Of a DNA stretch of 64,000 nt, positions 35,383 through 45,570 are shown piece after piece. Each line of letters begins with the position of its first letter. Position 1 is the first letter of the stretch. The translations under genes and the position numbers were made by a program. Under the pieces are notes generated by a model. That model searched no databases and had not been told where the DNA came from. It worked only from the letters and a program-made list of their open reading frames with translations. The stretch lies in NCBI GenBank assembly GCA_963781805.1, contig CAWAHF010000004.1, forward strand, positions 4,712,001 through 4,776,000. Reading direction: 5' to 3'. The stretch is from JAFGPL01 sp963781805 (lineage in GTDB: Bacteria; Bacteroidota; Bacteroidia; Bacteroidales; UBA10428).

Positions 35383-38300
35383 ATGTTTAATAGAATTCTC
35401 TTAATATTTGCTATAAAAAAGCAGGAAATATTAATCTTGCTGCTTTCGGTTCTCCAGGCGATGCTTGTGGGGGCTTTTATTGGAGGTTTTGATATTTCAG
35501 TTCATGCAATATTTCTAAAATCATACTCATACCTTGAAATACCTCAGGCTTTTGTTATTGCAGGAATCTTAGGCATATTTTTATTTCTGATTTATATATA
35601 TCTTTCAACAAGATTGTCGTTCAGATTATTTATCCTGCTCAACTATGTAATTCTTTTTATATCTTCATTTGCTGTTTATTTTGTTTCCGATTTAGAATAC
35701 AACAAGCTGTTTATTAAATTTGGTTATGCATTGATGTTTCCTTTAAATATTATTGCATTTCTGAATTTATGGAGATCGATGCGAGAGATATTTACTCCTT
35801 CTCAAACCAAACGGTTGTTTATATTTCTCCAAATTGCCTTTTACGGTGGCTTGGTGGCAGCGAGTTACGGGATAATATTGTTTTTATTCCAGACAAGGAC
35901 AGTAGAGTACATAACTCTTTTAAGTTCCTTATGTATCTTATTGGTAATTATTATACAGCTTATCCTTAATCCATTGCATAAGTTCTCTAAGTATTTCTAT
36001 CATAAGCCAAAAAAGATTAATCCGTTAAGATCAAGATTTATTGAACTTTTCTATTCAAAATATACGGTATTGCTTTTCTTGTTTGTAATTCTCTCTTCTG
36101 TTATCGGGTTTTTAGTTCATTATAATTTTATAGCTGCAACCCGAAATAACTATCCTGATATTGTGGGATTTGCAAAATTTTTGGGACTTTTTACCGGATC
36201 GCTATTCATGATACTTTTTTTCGTAGACAAGATTCTTATAAGAAAAGTTCTTTACTCGTATGATTCTCCATATAGTTTAGTTTTAATTTCTTCGGCGTTA
36301 CTACTTTTTCTGATACTTTTAATGATCATTTTTTTTACGCTTGGAAATACAAGGCTTATTGCCAGATTTTCATTCTATTTCGTAGTAATTGCCATAATTA
36401 AAACATTTTATGAAATTTCAAAATATACCATTGAGGTTCCCTCATTAAGAGTACTGTTTTATACGTTGGATATTCGTTTTCATTCCACCATAATTCCACG
36501 TATCGAAGGAATAACAAGAACTATTGGATTGCTAATCACCGGATTATTGCTTTATGCATTGCTTAAAATTAAGTTTATTAACCTTTTTTACTTAAATATA
36601 TTTACATCGGTTTTGGTAATTGTATGGATTTTTGTAGCCGTATTACTTATCAAGGCTTTTCAAAACGCACTTCGCATTTATATTAAAAGAATCCGGGCAA
36701 CAAAAAGAGAAAATGAAATAGAATTATCTGCAGTGGATGAAAAGCTTCAATGGCTTTTAAATCATGGAACAGACGAAAAGATAATAAGCTCCCTGCAAAT
36801 TTCGGAACGAATTGAACCAATTGCTTATGAAAATCATATAGTTAACCTTCTTCATTACGATGATGAATCAGTACAAAATCATGTTTTAAATAAAATAAGT
36901 GAACAGAATATACTCATTGCCACCCCAACGCTGAAAGAAATCACATTTGGTGTTCAAGCATTAGATTCATTTAAAAATCAGATTGTTCAAAAATTCGAAC
37001 AAAAGATATCAAATGGATCTACTGAAAAGCAAATTGAAAAGTTAGCAAATTCCTCAAATACCAACGACAGAGTGTTGGCTGCTGAATTGATTGGTTATCT
37101 TAATAAAAACGAATTTTCTTCTATCCTTATAAATCTGTCACGGGATTTTGAACCGGATGTAAAACAGGCCTCAATAAAGGCTTTGGCCAGAACAGCATTT
37201 TCAGAAAACAGCCACACACTGGTCGGTTTTTTAAATTCATCCACCTTTTATTCATATGCATTTGAAGCATTGGTAAGAATTGGAAATGATGCCTGCGATC
37301 ACCTCGATCAATTATTCCTTGCTCCGGATTCAGATAATAAACTTTTGGCCAGAATTGTTAAAATTTATGGGAAAATAGGCAGCCAGAAAACGATAGAATT
37401 ATTATTAAATAAAATTGAGAATCAAAATAAGTTTATTGCCGGCCAGGCTATAATTGCCCTCAGAGAAGCAAGGTTTCAGGCATCATTGGGAAATATTAAC
37501 AGAATACTCAATGCAACTGTACGAAACTGTAATATAATGTCGTGGAACTATATGGTCTATGCTTCTCTCCAAAACAACAAAAAATACCAGCTTCTGGCAA
37601 ATGCAATGCACTCTGAGATTGAAGATAATTACAACTTATTATATCATTTACTTTCACTTGCATATAATTCCAATTCTATATCAAACATCAGAAAATTAAT
37701 TGATAGTGGTAGCGATACGGATATAAGTTATGCTATGGAGTTGCTCGATCAGATAGTAATTGATGATGTTAAACAAGTTCTTTTTCCATTGCTTGAAAAC
37801 CTGTCAGCTAAAAACCGAATTAGAAAATTGCAGTTTTTTTTCCTATCAGACAAAATTCCACTTCAAGATTTACTGGCAGAAATAATTACACGGGATTTCA
37901 ATTTGATTTCTATTTATCTTAAATCCTGCGCAATAATTAGTTGGCCTCTTCAAAATAATAATGTGGACAATATTTTATTGTTCTGCCTGTTTCATCCGCA
38001 TAAACTTATCAGGGAAACTGCAGCATACGTTATTGATAAGTTAGACCCGGAAAAATTAGAGGATGTATTCCCCAGGCTTGAATCTGAATATGTATCGGAT
38101 ATTCAACTATCTCTCAATAAAATCAAATCGCATACAGATATTTTGATACTCGAAAAAATTGAATTTCTTAAAAAATGTTATGGTTTTAAAAATGTTTCAG
38201 AGGATATTCTTTTTGAATTGGCCAGTAGTTTAAAGTTTCAGCGGGTTTTTAAAGATGAGAATCTTTTACTTTCTAAAAATAACAATCAATACGCAATACT

Positions 38301-38538
38301 ATTCATCTTTGAAGGAGAAATTGAAATAAAATCAGCTAATGATAAATCGGTGGTATTTACCAAAGAAAATATTTTTTATACCGAACCGTTTTTAATTGAT
38401 TGTCAGTCACAGATAAATATTAAAGCTTTGAGTGATGTAATTTTGTTATCGGTTGATAGAGATATTTTAAATACTTTGATTTTTGACTATTTTGAACTTC
38501 GAAAAATTGTTCTCGAATTAATTGACGCTACTATTTAA
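35383..38538 (+). CDS. polytopic membrane protein with HEAT repeats and cNMP-like C-terminal domain
   Basis: A 1051-residue protein; the ATG at 35383 (MFNRILLIFAIKK) is taken rather than the TTG at 35365. Residues about 10-440 contain roughly eleven membrane helices and resemble the nucleotide-transporter-like (NTT/MFS) proteins of Bacteroidota. A cytoplasmic alpha-solenoid of HEAT-like repeats follows (about 450-920; examples VLAAELIGYLNKNEF and VKQASIKALARTAF). The C-terminus (about 945-1051) resembles a cyclic-nucleotide-binding jelly roll (FIFEGEIEI), but the usual Arg-containing phosphate cassette is not visible. It heads a run of tightly packed genes, 12 bases from the TIR gene, and may be a membrane sensor or channel for the system. 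Confidence 0.75.
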   Translation: MFNRILLIFAIKKQEILILLLSVLQAMLVGAFIGGFDISVHAIFLKSYSYLEIPQAFVIAGILGIFLFLIYIYLSTRLSFRLFILLNYVILFISSFAVYFVSDLEYNKLFIKFGYALMFPLNIIAFLNLWRSMREIFTPSQTKRLFIFLQIAFYGGLVAASYGIILFLFQTRTVEYITLLSSLCILLVIIIQLILNPLHKFSKYFYHKPKKINPLRSRFIELFYSKYTVLLFLFVILSSVIGFLVHYNFIAATRNNYPDIVGFAKFLGLFTGSLFMILFFVDKILIRKVLYSYDSPYSLVLISSALLLFLILLMIIFFTLGNTRLIARFSFYFVVIAIIKTFYEISKYTIEVPSLRVLFYTLDIRFHSTIIPRIEGITRTIGLLITGLLLYALLKIKFINLFYLNIFTSVLVIVWIFVAVLLIKAFQNALRIYIKRIRATKRENEIELSAVDEKLQWLLNHGTDEKIISSLQISERIEPIAYENHIVNLLHYDDESVQNHVLNKISEQNILIATPTLKEITFGVQALDSFKNQIVQKFEQKISNGSTEKQIEKLANSSNTNDRVLAAELIGYLNKNEFSSILINLSRDFEPDVKQASIKALARTAFSENSHTLVGFLNSSTFYSYAFEALVRIGNDACDHLDQLFLAPDSDNKLLARIVKIYGKIGSQKTIELLLNKIENQNKFIAGQAIIALREARFQASLGNINRILNATVRNCNIMSWNYMVYASLQNNKKYQLLANAMHSEIEDNYNLLYHLLSLAYNSNSISNIRKLIDSGSDTDISYAMELLDQIVIDDVKQVLFPLLENLSAKNRIRKLQFFFLSDKIPLQDLLAEIITRDFNLISIYLKSCAIISWPLQNNNVDNILLFCLFHPHKLIRETAAYVIDKLDPEKLEDVFPRLESEYVSDIQLSLNKIKSHTDILILEKIEFLKKCYGFKNVSEDILFELASSLKFQRVFKDENLLLSKNNNQYAILFIFEGEIEIKSANDKSVVFTKENIFYTEPFLIDCQSQINIKALSDVILLSVDRDILNTLIFDYFELRKIVLELIDATI

Positions 38539-38550
38539 TATTTAGGGTAT

Positions 38551-40011
38551 ATGAATTTTGAATATGATGTATTTATAAGTTATGGTTCAGCTGAGGGTAG
38601 TGAAAATGATACCAATGATCAATGGGCAGCGAGATTCTGCGAATATCTTTCTATTATCCTGGAAAGGATCAGTAACAGAAAATTGACCTTTTTGCTTCAT
38701 GATAATTTAAGATCCAGAAAACAATTTTTAGGAACCGAAAGTCCTGTAGTTTTGACCAAAACTGCCGTTTTTGTAGCACTTATATCACCCGAATTTGCCA
38801 ATTCAGTCTCTTATCAAAATGAACTTCAGGAAGTATATGATGCTGTCTACCAGGGTATAGATGAATCAACTCGAAGTGTGAACCGAATATTTAAAGTACT
38901 TACCTTACCTATTTCTGATGAACAACAACCAGATTGTCTGATTAATGAGATTGCTTATGATTTCTATGAAATTAACAGATTTAATAAAAAATCAAGAACT
39001 TATGATTTATTGAACGAAGCCCAACCAGAAGATAATTTCTGGTTTAAGTTGGTCGACTTGGCTTACGATATTTACAATACTTTAAATTTGCTGGCCGGAA
39101 AAGACAATCAAACCCCGGCAAATGATAAATTTGTTTTTTTGGCGGAAACATCTTTCGATCAATCCGAAAGCAGAGATGAGATAAGAAGAGAATTGCAGCA
39201 TTTGGGTTTCAATATTTTACCGTTGATAAAACTTGCAAATGACAGCGAACAACTTGAACCATTGATGAAAAATTACCTGGAACGTTCGGTTTTGTCCATT
39301 CATATTATGGGAGCATTTTATGGTGATTTTATAAAGAATTTGAAACACTCCTTAATTGATATTCAAAATATTCTTGTAAAAACATATATTGAAAAATCGA
39401 ACAAAGAATTTAAAAGAATCATCTGGATTCCCAGTGATTTAAAAACAACCGATCAACGTCAATCATTATATCTCAATAGGTTAAAACGTGATGAATCATC
39501 TGCAGGAACCGAGATAATCGAGGCCCCTATTGAGGTATTTAAAACTATTTTAAAGAACAAACTAATCGAAATTGAGAAACCTTCACGTCAAAAATCATTC
39601 AATAGAAAGGTTTATATTATTCATGAAAATGGGGATAATAATAATCTTAATATTATTTATAATATACTAAATGACAGTAATATAGATATTATAAAATCGG
39701 ATTTTAAAGACCAGGATACCGGAATTATTACAATCCATAAACAAAACCTGGTTGATGCGGATGCCATATTAATTTATCAGGGAAAAAGCAATAAGGAATG
39801 GTTATACAGTAAAATTCAGGATGTAATAAAAGCACCAGGATATGGCAAAGAGAAACCCTACAAGACTATTGGGATGATAACAAAAGAAAAGATTGATGAT
39901 AATATGGTAAAATTTTTGCATAATGTCATTATTCATAAATCTGACTCTCTTGATGAAGTATTTTGCAGTGACTTTGTAAATAATATTAAACAAGAACACA
40001 ATGGTGGCTAA
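38551..40011 (+). CDS. TIR-domain protein
   Basis: A 486-residue protein. The N-terminal TIR domain (about 1-140) has YDVFISYGSAEG, the VFVALISPEF strand and NEL, where Glu91 sits where NADase-type TIR proteins keep their catalytic Glu. The WC pair usually found before it is absent. A second Rossmann-like domain (about 165-330, beginning KFVFLAETSFDQSESRDEIR) is DUF4062-like. A third alpha/beta segment (about 350-470, KVYIIHENGDNN and ADAILIYQGKS) may be another degenerate TIR. It overlaps the nSTAND gene by 11 bases, so the two are translationally coupled. NAD cleavage or oligomer signalling is an inference. Confidence 0.82.
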   Translation: MNFEYDVFISYGSAEGSENDTNDQWAARFCEYLSIILERISNRKLTFLLHDNLRSRKQFLGTESPVVLTKTAVFVALISPEFANSVSYQNELQEVYDAVYQGIDESTRSVNRIFKVLTLPISDEQQPDCLINEIAYDFYEINRFNKKSRTYDLLNEAQPEDNFWFKLVDLAYDIYNTLNLLAGKDNQTPANDKFVFLAETSFDQSESRDEIRRELQHLGFNILPLIKLANDSEQLEPLMKNYLERSVLSIHIMGAFYGDFIKNLKHSLIDIQNILVKTYIEKSNKEFKRIIWIPSDLKTTDQRQSLYLNRLKRDESSAGTEIIEAPIEVFKTILKNKLIEIEKPSRQKSFNRKVYIIHENGDNNNLNIIYNILNDSNIDIIKSDFKDQDTGIITIHKQNLVDADAILIYQGKSNKEWLYSKIQDVIKAPGYGKEKPYKTIGMITKEKIDDNMVKFLHNVIIHKSDSLDEVFCSDFVNNIKQEHNGG

Positions 40012-43000
40012 AAAAATTCAGGACACATATGAATTATTATCTGCCAGGAATCCTTTCCCAGGGCTGAGACCCTTTTCTATTGAAGAGAACCATTTGTTTT
40101 TTGGACGGGAGGGTCATAGCGAAACTGTATTGGACTACTTGGCTAAAAATCGATTTGTAGCAGTAACAGGGGCTTCAGGCAGCGGTAAATCTTCTTTGAT
40201 ATACTGCGGACTCATACCTACCTTGTACGGTGGTTTTATTTTGAATGCCGGTTCAAATTGGCGAATTATAACTACAAGACCCGGTAACAGTCCGGTGGAA
40301 AATTTGGCAAATTCAATGACAGCCAGCGATAAGGAAAGTAAGTATAGTCATGACGAATCTATTAAAAAGAAGATTAATTATACTGTCCTCCGCAGAAGTT
40401 CTTACGGATTGGTTGATGCAATTAAACAGATGAAAATTCCCAGAAATGAAAATATACTGTTAATCCTTGATCAATTTGAAGAGTTGTTTCGATTTAAAGA
40501 GAGCCGCAAAGATTCAACAACCATTAATGAAACGGAAGCATATATTAAATTAATAGTAAATGCCATTAATAATGAAGAACATCCTATTTATGTGGTAATG
40601 ACCATGAGGTCCGATTTCATTGGGGAATGTTCACAATTTCAGGAACTCACTAAACTCATCAATATCAGTAATTTCCTCATACCTCAAATGACCCGAAACG
40701 ATTTTAAAGAAGCCATATTAGGTCCGTTAGCAGTAGGAGGAGCAACAATTGATCCGCAATTGTTGCAGCATATTTTAAATACGATTGAAAATAAGACGGA
40801 TCAATTACCTGTTTTACAACATGTAATGATGCGAACATGGGACTCCTGGGCAAGATATAGCGAACCCAATTCACCCATTAAGATGAGGGACTATGAAGCG
40901 GCAGGAAAAATGGAAAATGCATTATCCATGCATGCCAACGAGGCTTACGATGAGCTTACAGAAGAAGGGCAACAGATTTGTAAAATACTTTTTAAATCTT
41001 TGACGTTGAAGGGTGCCGATAACAAAGGTATCAGACACCCGGTGAGTATAAGGGCTATTGCTGAAATTGCCCAGGTAGTCGAACAAAAGGTAATCGAAGT
41101 AGTTGAAAAATTTAGGATAAAACGACGTTCATTCATCACTCCTGCAGAAGGAATCAATCTTGATTCGGATTCAGTTATTGATATATCCCATGAAAGTTTG
41201 ATGCGTATCTGGGATAAACTAAAAGTTTGGGTAGAAGAAGAATTTTCGTCCGTGCAAATGTATCTCAGACTTTCGGAAGCTGCATCTTTATATCAGGTAG
41301 GACAAACAGGATTATGGCGACCACCGGATCTTCATCTTGCTTTAAACTGGAAAAGAACACAAAAACCCACCCTGGCCTGGGCAAAAAAATACAATCCTGC
41401 TTTTGAGAAAGTTATGGTATTCTTAGATGCCAGTGAAAAAAAATATTTGCAGGAAGAACAAAATAAGGTAAGGGTTCAGAGAAAGGTCCTTGATAGAACA
41501 AGACGATTTGCTCTTTCAATGGCAGGAGTATTATTTGTTGTTGTTATTCTTCTATTTATGGTGAACGGACAACGAGCAGGTATGAAGGATTTAACAAATG
41601 AACTCGCAAATAAGAATTTCGATTTGGAATTGAAAACCCAGGAGGCAGAACAACTCAGGCAACTGGCTGAACAAAAGGCAGGAAAAGCTGAGGTAGACAA
41701 ATATTATGCCCAGATGCAGGCAGATACCGCTGAAAATGCACGTAAAAAAGCAATAAAGATATCAAAATTGAGTGAGGAAGAAAAACTCCAAGCCCAGCAT
41801 AAAGCAGATTCAGCTGCATTGGCAAGTTTGTTGGCACAACAAGAAAAAAACCAGGCACAACGAAATGCAGAAAAAGCATTAATAGGGCAAACGGAAGCAG
41901 AAAAGCAAAAAGATCTTGAATTCAGACGCAGAATGCTTTCCATTGCACAAACCATTGCGGTAAAATCCCAGGATATAAGTGATCCTGATCTGAAAGCATT
42001 ACTGGCAGATCAGGCTTTTATTTTCAATAAACAGTTTTCAGGACAGGAGAATCACCCGGATATATATTCCAGCCTGTATTCAGCCCTTGTTTCGTATAAT
42101 GGTGAAAATTTTAACTTATTCAAAGGTCATAATGAAGGTACTGTATGGTCTGTTTATTTTCTTCCGAGATCTAATACTTTCTACAGTTCAGGTTGGGATG
42201 GGAAAATTCTTGCCTGGGATTTGAATAGTAACACAACTAAACCACGAATTCTTATCGATAATAATTTTAGTAACAAAGCATTGGTAATCAGCAATAATGG
42301 AAGATGGTTAGCATGTGCTACAACCTCAACAGCCATACAACTTTTTAAACTCAATCAACCAAATACACAGCCACAACTGTTGACCGGACAAAAGGGTTAC
42401 TTTGAATCTCTCTGTTTTGCACCAGATAATAATGGCCTGTATGCTTCAGCCAGTGATAATTCAATTATTTATTATGACCTGATAAATAATTCAAAAAAGA
42501 TTTTTGCAACATATAGTGCCAGAATTCGAAGCATTAGTATCTCTCCAAACGGAAATTATTTAGTTGCCGGGGCAGAGAACGGGGTGATTCTGTGGAATAT
42601 AAATACCTCTGAACAAAAAGTGATCTATTCGACAACTAATGGATTTGTAAATGTAGTTTCATTCAATAACAGAGGTTCGTTAATTGCCTGGGGTGATATG
42701 AAGGGTAGGATATCTCTTTATGATTTCAATTCCGGCAATATAATTCATACTCTTAATGCTCACAATGCCAGGGTGGTAGATCTAAAATTTAGCCCGGATA
42801 ATAGTCAGTTAGCTTCATGTGGCAATGATTCAAAAATAAAAATCTGGAGTACAAAGGATTTTACTCTTCGTCCTGTTGAAATTCTTGTCTCTGATGACTG
42901 GCCAATGTCACTTGCATTTAGTCCGGATGGTAAGAACTTGATTTCAGCCCATCAGAATGCTAAAATCTATCTATGGCCTACAAAGGCAGATATTATGGCT

Positions 43001-43102
43001 GATCAAATTTGTTCAAAAGTAAGTCGTAACCTAACACAAAGAGAATGGGAAGCTTATGTAGGTTACGATATTAATTATCAGAAAACCTGTAATAATAAAT
43101 AA
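40001..43102 (+). CDS. membrane-anchored nSTAND ATPase with WD40 propeller
   Basis: A 1033-residue STAND-type NTPase. The NPFPGLRPFS entry motif precedes Walker A GASGSGKSS (57-65). Walker B lies in LLILDQFEELF, and winged-helix-like sequence runs to about 420. A single transmembrane helix (about 503-522) is followed by a long Ala/Gln/Glu coiled coil (about 525-650). A C-terminal WD40-type propeller (about 700-1015) contains units such as LKFSPDNSQLASCGNDSKIK. STAND proteins oligomerise on ligand binding and then activate an effector; here the upstream TIR protein is the obvious candidate. If the helix spans the inner membrane, the propeller would be periplasmic. Confidence 0.9.
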   Translation: MVAKKIQDTYELLSARNPFPGLRPFSIEENHLFFGREGHSETVLDYLAKNRFVAVTGASGSGKSSLIYCGLIPTLYGGFILNAGSNWRIITTRPGNSPVENLANSMTASDKESKYSHDESIKKKINYTVLRRSSYGLVDAIKQMKIPRNENILLILDQFEELFRFKESRKDSTTINETEAYIKLIVNAINNEEHPIYVVMTMRSDFIGECSQFQELTKLINISNFLIPQMTRNDFKEAILGPLAVGGATIDPQLLQHILNTIENKTDQLPVLQHVMMRTWDSWARYSEPNSPIKMRDYEAAGKMENALSMHANEAYDELTEEGQQICKILFKSLTLKGADNKGIRHPVSIRAIAEIAQVVEQKVIEVVEKFRIKRRSFITPAEGINLDSDSVIDISHESLMRIWDKLKVWVEEEFSSVQMYLRLSEAASLYQVGQTGLWRPPDLHLALNWKRTQKPTLAWAKKYNPAFEKVMVFLDASEKKYLQEEQNKVRVQRKVLDRTRRFALSMAGVLFVVVILLFMVNGQRAGMKDLTNELANKNFDLELKTQEAEQLRQLAEQKAGKAEVDKYYAQMQADTAENARKKAIKISKLSEEEKLQAQHKADSAALASLLAQQEKNQAQRNAEKALIGQTEAEKQKDLEFRRRMLSIAQTIAVKSQDISDPDLKALLADQAFIFNKQFSGQENHPDIYSSLYSALVSYNGENFNLFKGHNEGTVWSVYFLPRSNTFYSSGWDGKILAWDLNSNTTKPRILIDNNFSNKALVISNNGRWLACATTSTAIQLFKLNQPNTQPQLLTGQKGYFESLCFAPDNNGLYASASDNSIIYYDLINNSKKIFATYSARIRSISISPNGNYLVAGAENGVILWNINTSEQKVIYSTTNGFVNVVSFNNRGSLIAWGDMKGRISLYDFNSGNIIHTLNAHNARVVDLKFSPDNSQLASCGNDSKIKIWSTKDFTLRPVEILVSDDWPMSLAFSPDGKNLISAHQNAKIYLWPTKADIMADQICSKVSRNLTQREWEAYVGYDINYQKTCNNK

Positions 43103-43135
43103 AATAAGTAGAACTTTACTCATCAAGCATAAAAT

Positions 43136-44170
43136 ATGAAACTGATTTATATGAAGTTATCATTTTTTCTACCTGCGCTGATATTTATTCTGCAAGCTGT
43201 CAATGGACAGGATGATTGCGGCAGTAAACTCCTTGAGGCCAGGAAATTATACAAACAGGGTATTATTGAAGACATACCCAGTATGCTAAAACCTTGCATC
43301 GAGAATGGTTTTACCAGAATTCAGCGAAATGACGCCTATAAAATTTTAATTCTTGCTTATTTGTTTGATGGTGATCAGTTGAATGCAGAAAATACGATGA
43401 TTGAATTTCTGAAAAAAAATCCTGAATATGAAGTAATGTCTGATGATGCAGCCGAATTTGTTTCCTTATTTGAATCATTCAGAACATTGTCAGTTTTTTC
43501 ATTTGGCCTTAAAATAGGACCTAATTTTACAAATCCAAGAATTATTGAACCTTATTCTACGGGAAACTCTGAATATACCAAATCAAAAAACATTCTGGGC
43601 GGAGGCTATCAGGTTGGGATTTCCTTAAACAGGTATATTTCTAAAAAGCTGTTTCTTAATCTCGGAATTAATTATGTTCATAATTCCTATAAATTTACTG
43701 ATGAGTTTACAACCAATGTGAATTCTGAATTACCCATTGGTACCATTGTTAGTTTTAAAGAATCTGTAAACCGTTATGAAATACCACTATCGCTTGGCTA
43801 TGAATTTGAATATGGCGCATTAAATTACTTTGTGAGAACAGGTGCCAGTATTAGTAAAATCGGAACTGTTTCGGGTATACCCGAAATGGAGACCACCGGA
43901 GCAAAAATAACCATGACAGATTTCCGAAAACGTTTTTTCTATTCCTATCACATTGGTGCAGGAGCAAAATTCAAAATTCCGAGAGGCTTTCTGGTATTGG
44001 ATATCAGGTATCACTTTGGATTGAATAATATCGTTAAATCATATCTAAGGTTTGAAAATCCTGAACTAAATATCAAGTATCATTATCTTGATGACGATTT
44101 TTCGTTAAAATCATTATCAATCGCTTTTGGATACTATTTCTCCTTCTATCAGCCAAAAAAGAATCAATAA
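43136..44170 (+). CDS. PorT-like outer-membrane beta-barrel protein with TPR-like N-terminus
   Basis: A 344-residue exported protein. A signal peptide (to about residue 25, NGQ) is followed by a TPR-like helical segment (about 28-110, with SKLLEARKLYKQGIIED). An eight- to ten-stranded barrel of the PorT/OMP_b-brl type follows (about 115-344; FGLKIGPNF, GGYQVGISLNRYI, IAFGYYFSF). An alternative ATG is 15 bases downstream. It lies 33 bases after the nSTAND gene and one base before the lipoprotein gene, so it belongs to the same transcript. It may report envelope state to the propeller of the nSTAND protein; that link is inference. Confidence 0.8.
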   Translation: MKLIYMKLSFFLPALIFILQAVNGQDDCGSKLLEARKLYKQGIIEDIPSMLKPCIENGFTRIQRNDAYKILILAYLFDGDQLNAENTMIEFLKKNPEYEVMSDDAAEFVSLFESFRTLSVFSFGLKIGPNFTNPRIIEPYSTGNSEYTKSKNILGGGYQVGISLNRYISKKLFLNLGINYVHNSYKFTDEFTTNVNSELPIGTIVSFKESVNRYEIPLSLGYEFEYGALNYFVRTGASISKIGTVSGIPEMETTGAKITMTDFRKRFFYSYHIGAGAKFKIPRGFLVLDIRYHFGLNNIVKSYLRFENPELNIKYHYLDDDFSLKSLSIAFGYYFSFYQPKKNQ

Positions 44171-44171
44171 A

Positions 44172-45347
44172 ATGAAAGCAGCTACTCTATTCATAATATT
44201 TTTCCTCCTACTAGGAACAGCTTGTGATAATAATGATATCAGCCCAAAGCAGAGTGAAACATTTTTAAAGTTTTATGGTGGTAATTCGCTTGATCACGGA
44301 AACGATGTGAAACAACTACCTGATGGTGGTTATTTTGTGATAGGAACACTTTCAATAAGCGAAAACAATACGGATGTGTTTGTCCTTATTACGGATAAGT
44401 TTGGAAATTCAAAAACGGATGTTAGAACGTTTGGAGGTCCTTTAAGTGATAAAGCTTCCAAGATTCAAATTTTATCAGACGGAAGCGCGGTTGCAATAGG
44501 AACCTACCAAAAATCAATTGGAAATAATGATATCTGGATATTACGATTTAATAATCTAGGCGATACATTATGGACCAGGAAATATGGCAGAAGTTATGGC
44601 GATGATGAGGGTAATAATCTGATTATAAATAGTTCTGATGATATTGTTGCAGTCGGTTATTGTGATAGTCTTAATAATGGAATTCATAACAAACAGATTT
44701 GGGTACACAACATTACTCTTGATGGAATAGAAGTTTGGCCCTATGCAAGAAAACATGGCTCAAAGGATATGGATGAAATTGCTAATTCAATTGTTGAAGT
44801 GCAAGATGGATATATTATGATAGGAACATCAAACAGAATTCCTTCAGAAACAAACATTAAAAGTATTTACCTGGTAAAAATTGATAGTACGGCATTACAT
44901 GGATATCCAACAACTATTGGAGGTATTGACGACTATTATGGTAAAATGATTAAAACATTGCCAGATGGTAATTTTATTATTCTTGGAAACTCAATTAATA
45001 CATCAACTGGTACGTCTAATATAATATTATCAAAAGTTGATAATGAACTTGTCGAACTATTTACAACAAAAAACCTGGATGATGGTGAAAACGAAACTTC
45101 CAACGATTTACTGATTAAAGACAATCAGATTTATATCCTGGGAACAACATTTGATCCAAAATTAGATACTAAAAAAATGTTAATGATAAAATCAGATAAC
45201 AACGGAGAAAATCCTGTTTTTTATAAATATGGATTTTCCAAAGAAAAACTGGATGGATATGGAATGGATAATACTTCTGACGGGGGATTTATCCTTACCG
45301 GTTCAAATCTGTTATTATTTAAAATAAAAGATTTAAACGATTTTTAA
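44172..45347 (+). CDS. propeller-type lipoprotein
   Basis: A 391-residue predicted lipoprotein starting at ATG 44172. The frame extends 45 bases upstream but that part is out of context. The signal peptide ends LLLGTAC (lipobox, Cys19). The body consists of repeats with the pattern DGGYFVIGT, DGSAVAIGT, DGYIMIGT, DGNFIILGN and DGGFILTGS, which resembles the delta-60-type beta-propeller found in Bacteroidota surface proteins. It follows the barrel gene by one base and closes the cluster. Confidence 0.8.
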   Translation: MKAATLFIIFFLLLGTACDNNDISPKQSETFLKFYGGNSLDHGNDVKQLPDGGYFVIGTLSISENNTDVFVLITDKFGNSKTDVRTFGGPLSDKASKIQILSDGSAVAIGTYQKSIGNNDIWILRFNNLGDTLWTRKYGRSYGDDEGNNLIINSSDDIVAVGYCDSLNNGIHNKQIWVHNITLDGIEVWPYARKHGSKDMDEIANSIVEVQDGYIMIGTSNRIPSETNIKSIYLVKIDSTALHGYPTTIGGIDDYYGKMIKTLPDGNFIILGNSINTSTGTSNIILSKVDNELVELFTTKNLDDGENETSNDLLIKDNQIYILGTTFDPKLDTKKMLMIKSDNNGENPVFYKYGFSKEKLDGYGMDNTSDGGFILTGSNLLLFKIKDLNDF

Positions 45348-45570
45348 ACCTCAGATAAATCCTTTCCCTGCCGATTTTATTTCTTTTAAACCTCAAACTG
45401 CTATGTTCATCAAATTGACTTTAATGGCATGACATTAATTTAGTATTTTTACTTGTTGCTATGCAAGCTATTTTAATTTGACTGACAAAGTGTGAATAAA
45501 TCACTAAGGAACTTTAGAACTATTTTATTTCTTAAAGTGTTTAATTGTAGAAAATAATTTCATAAATACT

